64,000 nt of DNA, from positions 1 through 64,000 of the forward strand of contig NZ_RQXT01000014.1 of the NCBI RefSeq assembly GCF_003863365.1. The letters are read 5' to 3'. Each line of letters opens with the position of its first letter. Position 1 is the stretch's first letter. Origin of the DNA: Mesorhizobium tamadayense (GTDB taxonomy: Bacteria; Pseudomonadota; Alphaproteobacteria; Rhizobiales; Rhizobiaceae). This document shows, piece after piece, positions 8,986-18,439 of this stretch. Made by a program: the position numbers and the translations under genes. The notes below the pieces were generated by a model. The model was not told the DNA's origin and ran no database searches. It saw only the letters and a program-made list of their open reading frames with translations.

Positions 8986-10412
8986 GCACCAGGGAATCGA
9001 GCAGGGAACCGGTCGTAGCCATCATCGGCGGCGGCTTTTCCGGTGCGGCGACCGCGTTTCACCTTGCGCGGCTTCTGCCCGCCGGTATTGCCGATATCGT
9101 GGTCGTCGAGCCCCGAGAGGGGCTCGGCTATGGTTTGGCCTATTCGACGCCCGATCCTTCACACCGCATCAATGTGCCGGCATCGAGGATGACGCTGATC
9201 TCCGGCCAGGACAGCCACTTTGCCGACTGGCTGGAGCAGACCGGCGCCATTGCGAACGATGCCGAGGCTATTGCCGCCAATGGAGCGCTCTACCCGCAGC
9301 GTCGCGTTTTCGGGCGCTACGTGGAATCCCATCTTCAGCCCTTTCTGCTCGGCAAAACGATCCGCCATGTCAGGTCCGCGGTCGCGTCAGTCGAGCTCAG
9401 TGGCGAGGGCTACCACCTGATCCTAGCTGATGGAGGAACGCTCGCAGCGGACGCCCTGGCGATTGCGACGACGCATCCGCCACCGACCTTGCCATTGCCG
9501 CTGCAGTCCGTGGCTGGTGCAGCCGGGCTGGTAACCAATCCCTATGATCTCGAAAGGCTGGAAGCGATAGGACGTGACGACCATGTGCTCGTCGTCGGCA
9601 CTGGACTGACGTCGGCGGATGTCATCGCAACGCTCGACCGCAAGGGCCATGGCGGCCGCATCACAGGACTTTCACGCCATGGCTACCGGTCGCGTTGCCA
9701 CGCGGCTACGCAAGCCGATCCGATCGGCGACTTCACCGGCCTGCCTTCACGGAGCGCCACAGTGCTGCTCAGGCATATCCGGGCCACGATTCTAGATGCC
9801 AAGCGTCGGGGCGAAGACTGGCACCCCGTGCTCGATTCCGTGCGACGTCAAGGAGAGCCTATCTGGCAGGCGTTGCCGCTCGCTGAGCAGCGTCGGGTAG
9901 TGCGCCATTTGCGCGTGCTGTGGGATGTGCATCGCTTCCGCATAGCGCCACAGGTCGCGGCCGTGCTTGATCGCCGGATTGCCGAGGGCATGCTCGACTA
10001 CCGCGCCGCATCGATTGTCGATGCCGAGCAGATCGACGGCCGCATCCGCGTCACGCTGCGGCCAAGGCGCCAACGCACCCGGACTACCGAGACTTTCAAT
10101 AAAGTGGTCGTCACGACAGGGCCGGCGCATGCCGATATTTTCCGGACCAACACGGCGATTGCAGCACTCGAACGGTTGGGGATGGTCCGACTAGACCAGG
10201 TCGGTCTTGGCCTGGAAACTGACGGCCAAGGCCATGCGGTCGGCACATCCGGGCGCATGACCGACAGCATTTTCGTCAGCGGGCCGCTGGCGCGTGGCAG
10301 CGTCGGCGAATTGATGGGAATTCCCGAGATTACCGCGCATGCCGAACGCATCGCCACCGAAATTCACCAATGGTTGGGCTATCAAACGGCGTTGCGTCGC
10401 AAGGCGTCGTGA
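8982..10412 (+). CDS. FAD/NAD(P)-binding oxidoreductase (NAD_binding_9 / YdhS-like)
   Basis: This 476-residue protein begins with a dinucleotide-binding motif [10 protein letters not shown] (residues 14-23) and continues with [15 protein letters not shown] and [12 protein letters not shown], typical of the NAD_binding_9 / COG4529 group. A second nucleotide-binding motif, [13 protein letters not shown], is near residue 204. The TTG start at 8982 overlaps the ssuD stop (TTGA), which supports co-translation. Members are often found beside sulfur or siderophore genes, but their reaction is not established. A role in supplying or oxidising flavin for SfnB/SsuD is inference. Confidence 0.8.
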   Translation: MSTRESSREPVVAIIGGGFSGAATAFHLARLLPAGIADIVVVEPREGLGYGLAYSTPDPSHRINVPASRMTLISGQDSHFADWLEQTGAIANDAEAIAANGALYPQRRVFGRYVESHLQPFLLGKTIRHVRSAVASVELSGEGYHLILADGGTLAADALAIATTHPPPTLPLPLQSVAGAAGLVTNPYDLERLEAIGRDDHVLVVGTGLTSADVIATLDRKGHGGRITGLSRHGYRSRCHAATQADPIGDFTGLPSRSATVLLRHIRATILDAKRRGEDWHPVLDSVRRQGEPIWQALPLAEQRRVVRHLRVLWDVHRFRIAPQVAAVLDRRIAEGMLDYRAASIVDAEQIDGRIRVTLRPRRQRTRTTETFNKVVVTTGPAHADIFRTNTAIAALERLGMVRLDQVGLGLETDGQGHAVGTSGRMTDSIFVSGPLARGSVGELMGIPEITAHAERIATEIHQWLGYQTALRRKAS

Positions 10413-10439
10413 AACTGCAAACATGATGAGGCTATCCAG

Positions 10440-10946
10440 ATGACACTGACCGAACGCATTCTGCTGGATGAAACCCGGATCCCGCTGAAATTTGCGATGC
10501 GACACCTGGCCGGAGCCGTCTCAGTGGTCACCGCAGGTATTGGCGACGAGCGGACGGGCGCAACTGTTACCACCGCCCATTCCTTGTCGGTCGAACCGGA
10601 GGTGATGGTCGTCAGCATCAACCTGGACTCGTCGACATGGGCGGCCATCAGTCGGCATCGGCATTTCTGCGTCAACGTGCTTCGAGCCGACCAGATGGCG
10701 ATCGCCGAGCGGTTCGCCGGACGCGGTGGCCTGAAGGGTTCGGCTCGTTACGAAGGAGCCAGTTGGTCTGCTCTGGCGACCGGCGCACTGGCACTTGAAG
10801 ACGCGCTCGCCGCGGTCGATTGCACGGTCGAGGACACGATTGTGCGCCACAGCCACGCGCTCGTCCTCGGCAGCGTCCGGCATGTGGTCAGCGGAGAGCC
10901 GGGTCCGGCGCTGATCTATCATCATGGCGCTTACGGATCGTCTTGA
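10440..10946 (+). CDS. Flavin reductase family protein
   Basis: This 168-residue protein fits the flavin_reduct (FMN-binding split barrel) family, with GATVTTAHSLSVEP near residue 40, the stretch HFCVNVL near residue 76, and a C-terminal ALIYHHGAYG. Such proteins reduce FMN with NAD(P)H and hand it to two-component monooxygenases. Being last in the operon, it is the natural FMNH2 source for the SsuD and SfnB homologues. It is unrelated in sequence to the flavodoxin-like SsuE, so it replaces SsuE by function only. Confidence 0.88.
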   Translation: MTLTERILLDETRIPLKFAMRHLAGAVSVVTAGIGDERTGATVTTAHSLSVEPEVMVVSINLDSSTWAAISRHRHFCVNVLRADQMAIAERFAGRGGLKGSARYEGASWSALATGALALEDALAAVDCTVEDTIVRHSHALVLGSVRHVVSGEPGPALIYHHGAYGSS

Positions 10947-11018
10947 GCGAGCGGTACGCCAGTGAGTGGGCCGCAGCCACGCGCTCTTATTCTCCTTCTG
11001 GCCCGTTGAACAGTCGAC

Positions 11019-11444
11019 CTACCGCTTAGCCCGGCTCTGGCGCAGCGCCCATCGCATGCGCCGCTTCCATCGTTCACCTCGCGGCAGAGGCACATCTTTC
11101 TGCCACCGCTTCTTGCGGCGAGTTCGTCCGTCTCCAGTCGGTGCGTGCGATGCATCCGGAACCGGCGCTTTCTCGATCGTTGGTGGCTCAGGAGGCGATG
11201 CGTCGGGCACGGTCATCTCCTTGGCCTGGGATACTTCTTCAGAGGTGGTGAACACGGGCTGGGAAAGATTTTCGCGAGGACCAATCGGCTGCCGCGTCGC
11301 CTCAGCGACCGCACCTGTCGTGTTCGCTTTCGCGACATCGTTGGCGATAGCGGCCAGGTCGATGCCGGCCCAGATCGACTCTGGCCGCTTTACGAGGCCA
11401 CGCTTCTGTTTGATCTCGACGACAAAGGGTCGCTGCTGCTTCAC
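11019..11444 (-). CDS. Hypothetical basic protein, possibly N-terminally truncated
   Basis: The 141-residue product starts KQQRPFVVEIKQKRG, has a proline- and glutamate-rich middle, and ends in a highly basic tail (RTRRKKRWQKDVPLPRG and beyond). The only available start is a GTG at 11444. The in-frame sequence upstream (IPKSAEST) also looks coding until a TAG fifteen codons further, so the gene may have lost its 5' end. I cannot assign a function. The basic tail suggests nucleic-acid binding, and similar FVVEIKQ-type proteins occur in rhizobial accessory DNA, from memory. Confidence 0.5.
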   Translation of the reverse strand: MKQQRPFVVEIKQKRGLVKRPESIWAGIDLAAIANDVAKANTTGAVAEATRQPIGPRENLSQPVFTTSEEVSQAKEMTVPDASPPEPPTIEKAPVPDASHAPTGDGRTRRKKRWQKDVPLPRGERWKRRMRWALRQSRAKR

Positions 11445-11759
11445 GGTGCTCTCGGCGGACTTGGGGATTGCGAACGTCGTCTAAGCCCATCGCGCGCCGT
11501 CGTCCACCCGCCCCCACGCATTTTCCACATCAGGCCAGCACCCTCATGGTGTCCGCTTCCGGCACGCTGCAGCAGCCAGGTCCAGACCGGATGAAATTGG
11601 TCTTTGGCTTCTGTCGCGGACACAGGATATTGCGTACCCACTCGCGCGAGACAGCCTGTTGTACGCCGCTGACCATCGAATCCCGGTGGTTGTTCCGCGT
11701 TCGCCACGACCATTAGCAGTACCAACATTAGCAATCGCTGGTGCCCTGCCGGCCAGACT
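11445..11759. other. Region without a convincing gene
   Basis: There is no strong gene here. A minus-strand frame contains a signal-peptide-like start (MLVLLMVVANAEQ from about 11728), but its downstream sequence has no recognisable family and its codon use is poor. It may be decayed DNA between the conserved operon and the accessory region. Confidence 0.4.
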
Positions 11760-13409
11760 TCAATGACGGGGAAGTGGGAGGATTGCGCGTTTACGAGGCG
11801 AGCTGGTCGGCCGTTCAATCGAAAGCGTCATTTGAGGCGCTGCCTCGCCCGCGTGCAACTGGGAGACACGCTCGTCCAGTTCCTTGTCCACTTCCGTGAG
11901 ACGATGGTTGAGACGAAGGTAGTCGGTCCAGGTCGGCGTGCGGAATGTCTCTGTCCATTGCATGGGCTTCTGCAGGTTGCGCTGAAGCGTCCAGTTCCGG
12001 GCACCGACGCGGCTGTGGATATGCCTGCGCTGCCGCATGAGCTCGAGGAAGGCCTCGACATTTTTCTCAGGTATCAAATATTCGACCTTGACCACGATAG
12101 GGCCGCTTCTCGGCTTCAAATTGAGAGCGACTGCCGGGGCGTCGAATGCCTCCAAAGGATCGGGCTCGGACTCGCGGCGCTCGCGCAAAGGAAACAGCAC
12201 GCCAGCTGCGGCGACGAGCAGCAGCGCTCCAGCGGAACCCTCCAGCGCCCAGGTCAGGGAATGGCTTTGGGAAACCGTGCCCCATACCCAGCTGCCGGCC
12301 GCGATGCCGCCGTCTATCAAGGCGTAGTAAATCGAGATGGTGCGTCCCACGACCCAGCGTGGGCTCGCCAGCTGTACGCTGACGCCAACCCCGGACCAGG
12401 CGGTGACCCAGCCCGCGCCGCCCAAGGCGAGCGCGATCGCCGCCACCGCAATCGAAGAGGTCAGTGCAAGGGAGAGGGAGCACGCCGCGCAGGCGACGCA
12501 CGCGAGCTTCATCAGACGTTCTTGCGACAAGCTCCGTCTGAATGTGCCGTTGGAGATGCCGGCGAAGACGGCGCCCGTCCCGAAGCCGGCCATGAGCGTG
12601 CCATAGGCGAGCGGTCCTCCGCCCAAGTGATCGCGGACAACCAGCGGCAGCAGTGCGAGAATGGCGATGCTTGCCAGGCCAAACAGGGTTCCGCGTGCGA
12701 TCGCCGCCTTGATTTCCGAAGACATCGCCGTGAAGCGCAGTCCGTCATAGATCGCCGTCCTCATCGACTCGCGCGGCAGAGGCGAAGAGCGAACCTTCCA
12801 CTTGCAGCGCCATATCGTGCCCAAAGGGACCAGATAAGTAAGCGTGGTCACGGTAAAAGCTGCCAAAAGCCCAAACGAGGCAACGACGATGCCGCCGAGC
12901 GCCGGGCCCACGGTCCGGACCGTGTTGAAGCCGACGGAGAGCAGGGTCACGGCAGCCGGGACATCGCGGCGGTCGACGATATCGCCAACCGAGGCCTGCC
13001 AGGCGGGATCGTGAAGAGCACCCCCGCATGCGATCAGGAAGCTGAAGCCGAGGATCATCCACGGACTGACAAAGCCCAGCGCCACAACAGCGGTTAGCAT
13101 CGCAGATCCTATCACCATCAGGCAGCGGCCGGCGAACATAACCCGGCGACGGCTGAAATTGTCGGCAAGAGCCCCGGCGAACACGGACAAAATGAACGCG
13201 GGCAGGTTCGATGAAGCCTGAACCAGCGCCACCATCAGATCGGAAGTCGAGATCGTTGCCATCAGCCAGCTGATGGCGACAGTCTGCATCAGCCAGCCGA
13301 GAGAAGAGACCTGGGTGGCAAGCCAGATCGAACGAAAGGTCGGCTGCGTGAGTGGCGCAAACGTCTTTGGTGCAGCCAAATCTTCAACTGATCCAGCCAC
13401 TCTACTCAT
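11760..13409 (-). CDS. MFS transporter, EntS-like (MFS_3), with C-terminal dabb-like domain
   Basis: I place the start at the ATG at 13407-13409 (MSRVAGSVEDL), giving 549 residues; the open frame extends further upstream, but that extension looks non-coding. Twelve hydrophobic helices include the family sequences SSLGWLMQTVAISWLMAT, GALADNFSRRRVM and TAWSGVGVSVQLASPRW. After the last helix comes a soluble domain with LKPRSGP and PTWTDYLRLNHRLTE. This class includes the enterobactin exporter EntS; substrates of rhizobial members are unknown. A shattered paralogue lies at 56846-58491 and a third fragment at 59235-59385. Confidence 0.88.
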   Translation of the reverse strand: MSRVAGSVEDLAAPKTFAPLTQPTFRSIWLATQVSSLGWLMQTVAISWLMATISTSDLMVALVQASSNLPAFILSVFAGALADNFSRRRVMFAGRCLMVIGSAMLTAVVALGFVSPWMILGFSFLIACGGALHDPAWQASVGDIVDRRDVPAAVTLLSVGFNTVRTVGPALGGIVVASFGLLAAFTVTTLTYLVPLGTIWRCKWKVRSSPLPRESMRTAIYDGLRFTAMSSEIKAAIARGTLFGLASIAILALLPLVVRDHLGGGPLAYGTLMAGFGTGAVFAGISNGTFRRSLSQERLMKLACVACAACSLSLALTSSIAVAAIALALGGAGWVTAWSGVGVSVQLASPRWVVGRTISIYYALIDGGIAAGSWVWGTVSQSHSLTWALEGSAGALLLVAAAGVLFPLRERRESEPDPLEAFDAPAVALNLKPRSGPIVVKVEYLIPEKNVEAFLELMRQRRHIHSRVGARNWTLQRNLQKPMQWTETFRTPTWTDYLRLNHRLTEVDKELDERVSQLHAGEAAPQMTLSIERPTSSPRKRAILPLPRH

Positions 13410-13759
13410 TTTTGCGAGCCTTTGCTTTCCGGTATCGGCCGTCTCGCATGTAATCTCGACTGAACCGTGGCGGCTGACAAAATTGAGAGAAACTCTTTTG
13501 CTTCCGACGAATGCGGCCACAGTTCCTCTGAGCAGCATTTTTCGGTCGAGACGCAGACCCGAGCCGGCTCGACTCGCCTTGGAAGACTTCATCTGGGTGG
13601 AGCCCGGCTTCTTGCTTGTCGTTTGACGCGGCATGCTTCATCAACGGGCACTTTGATGAGCGATGCCTTTTGGCGAGACGCGACCATGTTCTTTCGTTGA
13701 AAACTCACTCACCAGCGGCGTTCGACGCGCTGAGTGTGGCTTGGGGGGAGTGAGGGCGC

Positions 13760-14029
13760 TTGCAGATCCTTGACAGGCTTGACGCACTGATAGACGCAGA
13801 CGATTGCCCGGCCGCGATCGAAGAGGCGCGCGCCTTGCTTCATCAATTCAAACCAAGGTCCGATGCGCTCACACATGCGATCGACTTTCTGCTCGATCTG
13901 ATGACGCTGTCTTTCGTTGTTGAGTGTTACGGACGTGGCTTTGAACTTCTGGCGCGAACGCTTGCCCGCAGACGGCTGGCAAAGGTCAGACTTTTGTCGG
14001 GAGGGGTCGATTGCGCCAGGCAGAAATGA
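13760..14029 (+). CDS. Small hypothetical helical protein
   Basis: The 89-residue reading frame starts with TTG behind a very strong Shine-Dalgarno (GGGGGGAG) and encodes an almost wholly helical product (LDRLDALIDADDCPAAIEEA and on). No family is recognised. The antisense frame is similar in length but has no ribosome-binding site. I favour the plus strand because of its amino-acid composition and the Shine-Dalgarno, with moderate confidence. Confidence 0.45.
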   Translation: MQILDRLDALIDADDCPAAIEEARALLHQFKPRSDALTHAIDFLLDLMTLSFVVECYGRGFELLARTLARRRLAKVRLLSGGVDCARQK

Positions 14030-14112
14030 CACCCAAAGCCTGAGGGCTGGATGCGGCCATCACGCCACGTTCCGCACAGGGACGAAGGATGACGTTGCAC
14101 CACCAAAAAAAT

Positions 14113-14138
14113 AGGGCCATCGGAAAACCGAGGGCCCT
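14113..14138 (-). terminator. Rho-independent terminator (minus-strand reading)
   Basis: The stem AGGGCC-A-TCGG pairs with CCGA-G-GGCCCT around an AAAA loop. On the minus strand it is followed by a T-run (TATTTTTTT), so it would stop leftward transcription. No leftward gene was identified to its right. On the plus strand it may also protect the end of the small gene at 13760-14029. Confidence 0.6.
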
Positions 14139-14695
14139 TTAGGTGTGAAGGTCAAAACCTCCAGAGGGGAACAGCCGATTGCGATGCAACTGCGAGGAAA
14201 CCATCGCGTCCATCGGCTTTAGCCTTAATGGCTAAAGGCTGGGCGATGCGCAAACACATTTTGTGCAAAGCAGCTATGCAGGAACGGCGAGGATCCCTCT
14301 CACTCCAAAATTTGCGCTTGGAATGTTCGTGCTGATCGCGGGGTGCTGATGAAGGAGATCCGGCAGACGGGTCTGGTGACCGTTGCCTGACGGGCTGGTC
14401 AACGACTGATCCCTCGAAGCCGGTGCTCAACGGTGGTTCCCCTGAAAGCAATAAATGAGAAAAGCAGGCAGACCACCTAATGCAAGCGTGCCAATCGCGG
14501 TCGTCACGAATGTTGGTCCTGCTCCGGTCCTCGTTCCGCTAAACGGCTTCGCCGTCCTCCACTAACGTTGCGGCCCTTACGCGACGTGTTCCTTTCTTCC
14601 GATTGCTCTTCTGCGGGTTCGCGGACCTGCGGTCCTGCGCTGTCGGACCTCGTGACGGCCGCGATTGGCGCGGCCTCGAATGGAGGTCCGGAAAA
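14139..14695. other. Non-coding region upstream of ardC
   Basis: There is no convincing gene. The stretch holds an 8-bp inverted repeat, CTTTAGCC at 14217-14224 and GGCTAAAG at 14230-14237 with a 5-base loop, of unknown role. The last 100 bp are the leader of the ArdC-like gene. Confidence 0.4.
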
Positions 14696-15622
14696 ATGGA
14701 CAGGAAGAGCAACAAATCCCGCGTCGATATCTACGCGAAGATCACCGACCGCATCGTCGCGGACCTGGAAAAGGGCGTGCGTCCGTGGGTGAAGCCGTGG
14801 AGCGCGGCGAACACCACGGGGCGTATCACGCGCCCGCTGCGCCACAATGGATTGCCGTATCAGGGGATCAATACCCTGCTTCTCTGGTCGGAGGCGGTTT
14901 CGAGGGGTTTTGTTTCCCCAACCTGGATGACGTTCAAGCAGAGCGTCGAGCTGGGCGGTCATGTCCGCAAAGGCGAGACCGGCTCGATGGTTGTCTATGC
15001 CAGCCGAATCGTACGCACCGAAACCGATGCCCATGGCGAAGAGGTCGAGCGCGGGATTCCGTTCCTCAAGGCCTATACGGTGTTTTGTGCCGACCAGATC
15101 GACGGCTTGCCCGCGCAGTACTACGGCAATCCCGCGCCGGTGTCCGATCCGGTGGAGCGGATCGAACATGCGGATGCCTTCTTCGCAAATACCGGGGCCG
15201 TCATCCGCCACGGTGGCGACAAAGCGTATTTCAATCCGGCTCTCGATGTTGTGCAAATGCCGCCGTTCGAGAGTTTCCGCGACGGGCCCGGCTACTATGC
15301 GACTCTCGGACACGAAATGACCCATTGGGTCGGGTCGGAAAAGCGGCTTGATCGCAACCTCTCCCGTTACCACAAGGATCGCGAGTTCCGGGCCCACGAA
15401 GAGCTCGTGGCCGACCTCGGCGGCTGCTTTTTAGCAGCTGACCTCGGCATCGTGCCAGAGCTCGAGCCGCGGCCTGATCATGCCAGCTACCTGGCAAGCT
15501 GGCTCGAAATCCTCAGGAACGACAAGCGCTTCATCTTTGCCGCGGCGGCGCATGCCCAGCGTGCGGTCAACTATCTGCATGATCTCCAGCCGAATGCGAC
15601 ACAGATCGCGGAGGCTGCGTGA
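14696..15622 (+). CDS. ardC: ArdC-like antirestriction / zincin metallopeptidase-fold protein
   Basis: The start is the ATG at 14696 behind GGAGG, giving 308 residues; a longer open frame from 14603 lacks a ribosome-binding site. The N-terminal DUF1738 domain (DIYAKITDRIVADLEKG, then PWVKPW and YQGINTLLLW) binds single-stranded DNA in ArdC. The C-terminal zincin domain has HEMTH at residues 206-210 and a downstream glutamate in EELVADLGGCFL. ArdC protects incoming plasmid DNA from host restriction, which suits a conjugative element. The gene stands alone on the plus strand. Confidence 0.9.
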   Translation: MDRKSNKSRVDIYAKITDRIVADLEKGVRPWVKPWSAANTTGRITRPLRHNGLPYQGINTLLLWSEAVSRGFVSPTWMTFKQSVELGGHVRKGETGSMVVYASRIVRTETDAHGEEVERGIPFLKAYTVFCADQIDGLPAQYYGNPAPVSDPVERIEHADAFFANTGAVIRHGGDKAYFNPALDVVQMPPFESFRDGPGYYATLGHEMTHWVGSEKRLDRNLSRYHKDREFRAHEELVADLGGCFLAADLGIVPELEPRPDHASYLASWLEILRNDKRFIFAAAAHAQRAVNYLHDLQPNATQIAEAA

Positions 15623-16338
15623 TGTTGCATTCTCCGATCGTTGCCGGGGTTAGCGCAGAGCCATCCCATCTTGCAGCCGGCTGAGGATCCGCCATTGGCA
15701 CCCGGTCAGGTCGGGTAGTACCCCAGCGGGCCGAGCCAGATCAGCCGCCCCTGCCGACGTCCCGCCCGGGATAGGCATTTCCGTGACCGTGTTCGCGGCC
15801 ATCCATCCTTAAGCGGCAGATGCCGGACCTTCGGAGTTTCGCCAGTCGGCCGGTCGTCAACCGCAAACCGACCGAAGTGATGGGGCGGGTGCGTCCCTTT
15901 CCGGCTGTGATTGTCCGTCGTTCTGCCATGATGCGTCGGGGATGGCCGGGCTTGATGGCGCCTCACCGTGGCTGCGGTTGCGGTGATCATGCCGCTAGGG
16001 TTCGCCTGTCGTCTGGCCGGCGGTTTCATGGAAGGGCGCACCACCTGCGTCCTCGATGTGGCTGGTCTGACCGAAGGCCGTCTTCGCTACGCTGCGTCTC
16101 GTTCTCAAGCCCGCAACAGCCGGTCGCGACTTTCTTCCCCTGCTGGCTTCGCCATCATTCCGCGCGGAACAAGAAAGCCTCGTCCTGGCTGCCCTTCACT
16201 GTCGTTCCGGCCCTAAGGACCACCCCATTGCGCACGCGCAACGGGGACCCCGGTGGGTGCGGGCCGATCGCCTCCGGTCTGTCGACCGCTATCGAGGTCG
16301 CGGTGGTCGCGGCCCGAGAAACTCACGGAGACGACATC
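15623..16338. other. Long leader region upstream of DUF736 gene
   Basis: There are 716 bp without a convincing gene. The DUF736 frame stays open for 173 codons upstream of its ATG, and a 112-codon antisense frame exists, but both have arginine- and proline-rich shadow composition. The final bases supply the DUF736 Shine-Dalgarno (CACGGAGACG). Confidence 0.4.
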
Positions 16339-16647
16339 ATGGCTACCATCGGCACTTTCACCTCAAACGGCAACGCGTTTTCCGGCGCCATCAAGACCCT
16401 CAACCTTAACGTCAAGGCCAAGCTGATCCGCGTCGAGAACCCTTCCGACAAGGGCCCTCACTTCCGCGTCTACTCGGGTAGCGTCGAACTGGGAGCCGCC
16501 TGGCAGAAGGTCTCCAACGAGGGCCGCGACTACCTCTCGGTCAAGCTGGATGACCCGAGCTTCCCCGCGCCGATCTACGCCACCTTGATCGAGGTGGAAG
16601 GCGAGGAAGGCCTGCAGCTGATCTGGTCTCGCCCCAACCGGGATTGA
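16339..16647 (+). CDS. DUF736 domain-containing protein
   Basis: The 102-residue product starts [16 protein letters not shown] and ends [11 protein letters not shown], which matches the DUF736 family along its whole length ([18 protein letters not shown], then GAAWQK and [16 protein letters not shown]). DUF736 proteins are small beta-rich proteins of unknown function, found almost only on plasmids and integrative elements of Proteobacteria, usually near conjugation and ArdC-like genes. The ATG at 16339 has a GGAG ribosome-binding site at a proper distance. Confidence 0.92.
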   Translation: MATIGTFTSNGNAFSGAIKTLNLNVKAKLIRVENPSDKGPHFRVYSGSVELGAAWQKVSNEGRDYLSVKLDDPSFPAPIYATLIEVEGEEGLQLIWSRPNRD

Positions 16648-16977
16648 TCGCCTCGACGAGGGCTCCGCTGCACGGCGGGGCCTTCGGCCGTTCCCAAGCG
16701 AACGCCGGCAGGCGGAAGGAGCACCAAGCGCCGCCTTTCGGGGGTGCTGCTCCTCGCCGTCTCGCCGAGACGGCAAGCGGACGCGGGCTATCGGATTCTC
16801 GATGTTCCTCTCTGTTGCCTGCCCGAGCCTACGGTTTCTCGGCCCGCCGCAAGGGCCGCACGGCCTCACCAAAATGGTGACGCATTTCGGCTCCTCCTTG
16901 CGCCGGTCGCTGCGCGAACCTTTCCCCGGTCCTCGTGCGCGCATCGCACTTGTCGTCAACGACAAGGAGATACGCTC
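16648..16977. other. Intergenic region between DUF736 gene and small gene
   Basis: There are 330 bp with no convincing gene. It includes GC-rich potential hairpins just after the DUF736 stop (around 16670-16695, CGGCGGGGCCTTCGGCCG) and ends with the AAGGAG ribosome-binding site of the next small gene. Confidence 0.4.
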
Positions 16978-17097
16978 ATGACCTTCATCGATGAAATAGA
17001 AGAGCTGCTTGCCGAGTTGCGCGAATGCGTGTTGGAGACTGAAGAGCACAACGCGGTGGAACGCCAACTTGCAGGATCTCGTCGAAGCGATGGCTAG
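16978..17097 (+). CDS. Small acidic hypothetical protein, possibly frameshifted
   Basis: The 39-codon gene starts at an ATG ideally placed behind AAGGAG. It encodes the acidic helix MTFIDEIEELLAELRECV and ends GSRRSDG. The next frame over the last 30 bases reads QDLVEAMAR and then stops, which continues the helical pattern better. The original product probably ended there, and a small indel near 17070 changed its tail. No family is recognised. Confidence 0.5.
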   Translation: MTFIDEIEELLAELRECVLETEEHNAVERQLAGSRRSDG

Positions 17098-18439
17098 GTA
17101 GGGGGCTTGAGCCCCCCTGCGCACCCCGGTTTTTTCCATGGTCGTAGTGCGCCGAGCCGGAGGAGCTCAGAGGAGCCGGCGCGCGTAATCATCGTCGCCT
17201 TCGTCGAAACGATTCGGAGTCGTGGTCGCCGGAGACCGGCCGTCTTTGCCGGATCGGTCAGGCCGCCTGTGCTGTGTTCGCCGACATCCTGACCTGTCCT
17301 GACAGACAAAAAGATCAAAGCCAGAACAGCGGCGATGGTGGCATAGCGGAACAGGGATCGTGCCAGAACATGGCGGAAACCTTTTTGGCCCAGCGGCGCA
17401 TAGCGAGGGTTCGCACGCGCGATGTCGCCATCATGCTACTCGAGGACAAAGCCGGTGCCGACGATCGTCCGAAGCACGACGAAATTCTCGGCGAACCGTT
17501 GGACGTTCGACCAATCCACTTACGCGAGCACAAAAGAGTCTTGAAGATCCCGCCTCACGAGCCGGGATAGCGGCGTCTACCCCAGACGGCTATCCTTTGC
17601 AGCCGCTCGACTTCGCGATGACCTGTCTAACCGCTTAGTGAATCACAGACAGACAGCATGCCTTCATGCCGCCTCACGGCTTGGAAGAGCTCGTTCGAGG
17701 CGCCGACGGCGAGCACAATGGTGTAGGCGTCCGGCCACCTCGACGAGAGAGGCCAGAAAGGAGGCCGTCACACTGGAGAATATGGCGTCAGGCTATGCCT
17801 CAGGCACCGTCGCCGGCAATCCGAAGCCACGCGAGGATCGAGCGGCGGCCCTCAGGGCTGATGCGGAGTTTCACCCAACGCAGCTCTTTTATGGACCGCG
17901 CCGATCGGCAAGCTCTGTTCAGGACCGCCGATTATCGGCCGTCGGCATGGGAAATAGTCGACCAAGAAGGCGACCATTTCCACAGGTGCCAAGCGTGCGA
18001 TCAGGCATTCGACCGACACCAACCCACGACAGGGCATGAGCAGTCGGCCCACACAACTGGATCATGATCCCTGAACAAAAAAGCCCGCTGGCTCCGGCCA
18101 GCGGGAGGGCTGGAGTGGCCAGAACAGAGGTGGTTCCTGGGACAGAGTCAACACGCCCTCCGGACGTTCGTTCGAGGGATTGCTAAACACCCTTTAGGTC
18201 GGTTTCATTTGACCGGGGGCAGCTGTCTTGGCTTAGTATCCTGCTGGCCGAGAGCCGCCTGCTTTGCACTACCAGTCTGCTGGCCAACACAGCGGATGCG
18301 AATAAAAGCCGTTTCATGACAGTTCCTAGAGCGGCAATGTCCCTTTGATTTCATAACAGCCGAGCCGTTGCGCGGTTCCGATAGGATTCTGGACTTTCCG
18401 TGTATTTTGGGCGCATTCTCACCGCCGGGGAGAAGGGGC
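17098..18439. other. Gene-poor region
   Basis: I see no convincing intact gene in this 1.3 kb. Several 60-130-codon frames exist on both strands but none has a family signature or good start. A minus-strand start near 18318 (MKRLLFASAVLAS, signal-peptide-like) runs into a frame change within 60 bases and may be a decayed small exported protein. A terminator-like hairpin at 18084-18105 is listed separately. Confidence 0.4.
18077..18105 (-). terminator. Rho-independent terminator (minus-strand reading)
   Basis: A perfect 9-bp stem, CCCGCTGGC at 18084-18092 and GCCAGCGGG at 18097-18105, has a TCCG loop. Read leftward it is followed by GCTTTTTT, a good U-tract. It would terminate transcription arriving from the decayed minus-strand frame near 18200-18318. 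Confidence 0.6.

Noticed and set aside
11763..13097. 444-codon plus-strand frame opposite the MFS exporter
   Set aside because: The composition is Arg/Gln/Asp-rich and typical of antisense of a membrane protein; the minus strand is clearly the exporter.
14504..15397. 297-codon minus-strand frame opposite ardC
   Set aside because: The plus strand carries the ArdC HExxH protein with a good start; the antisense frame matches nothing.
15706..16044. 112-codon minus-strand frame upstream of DUF736
   Set aside because: It is rich in Arg, Pro and His with no start signal or family; judged non-coding.
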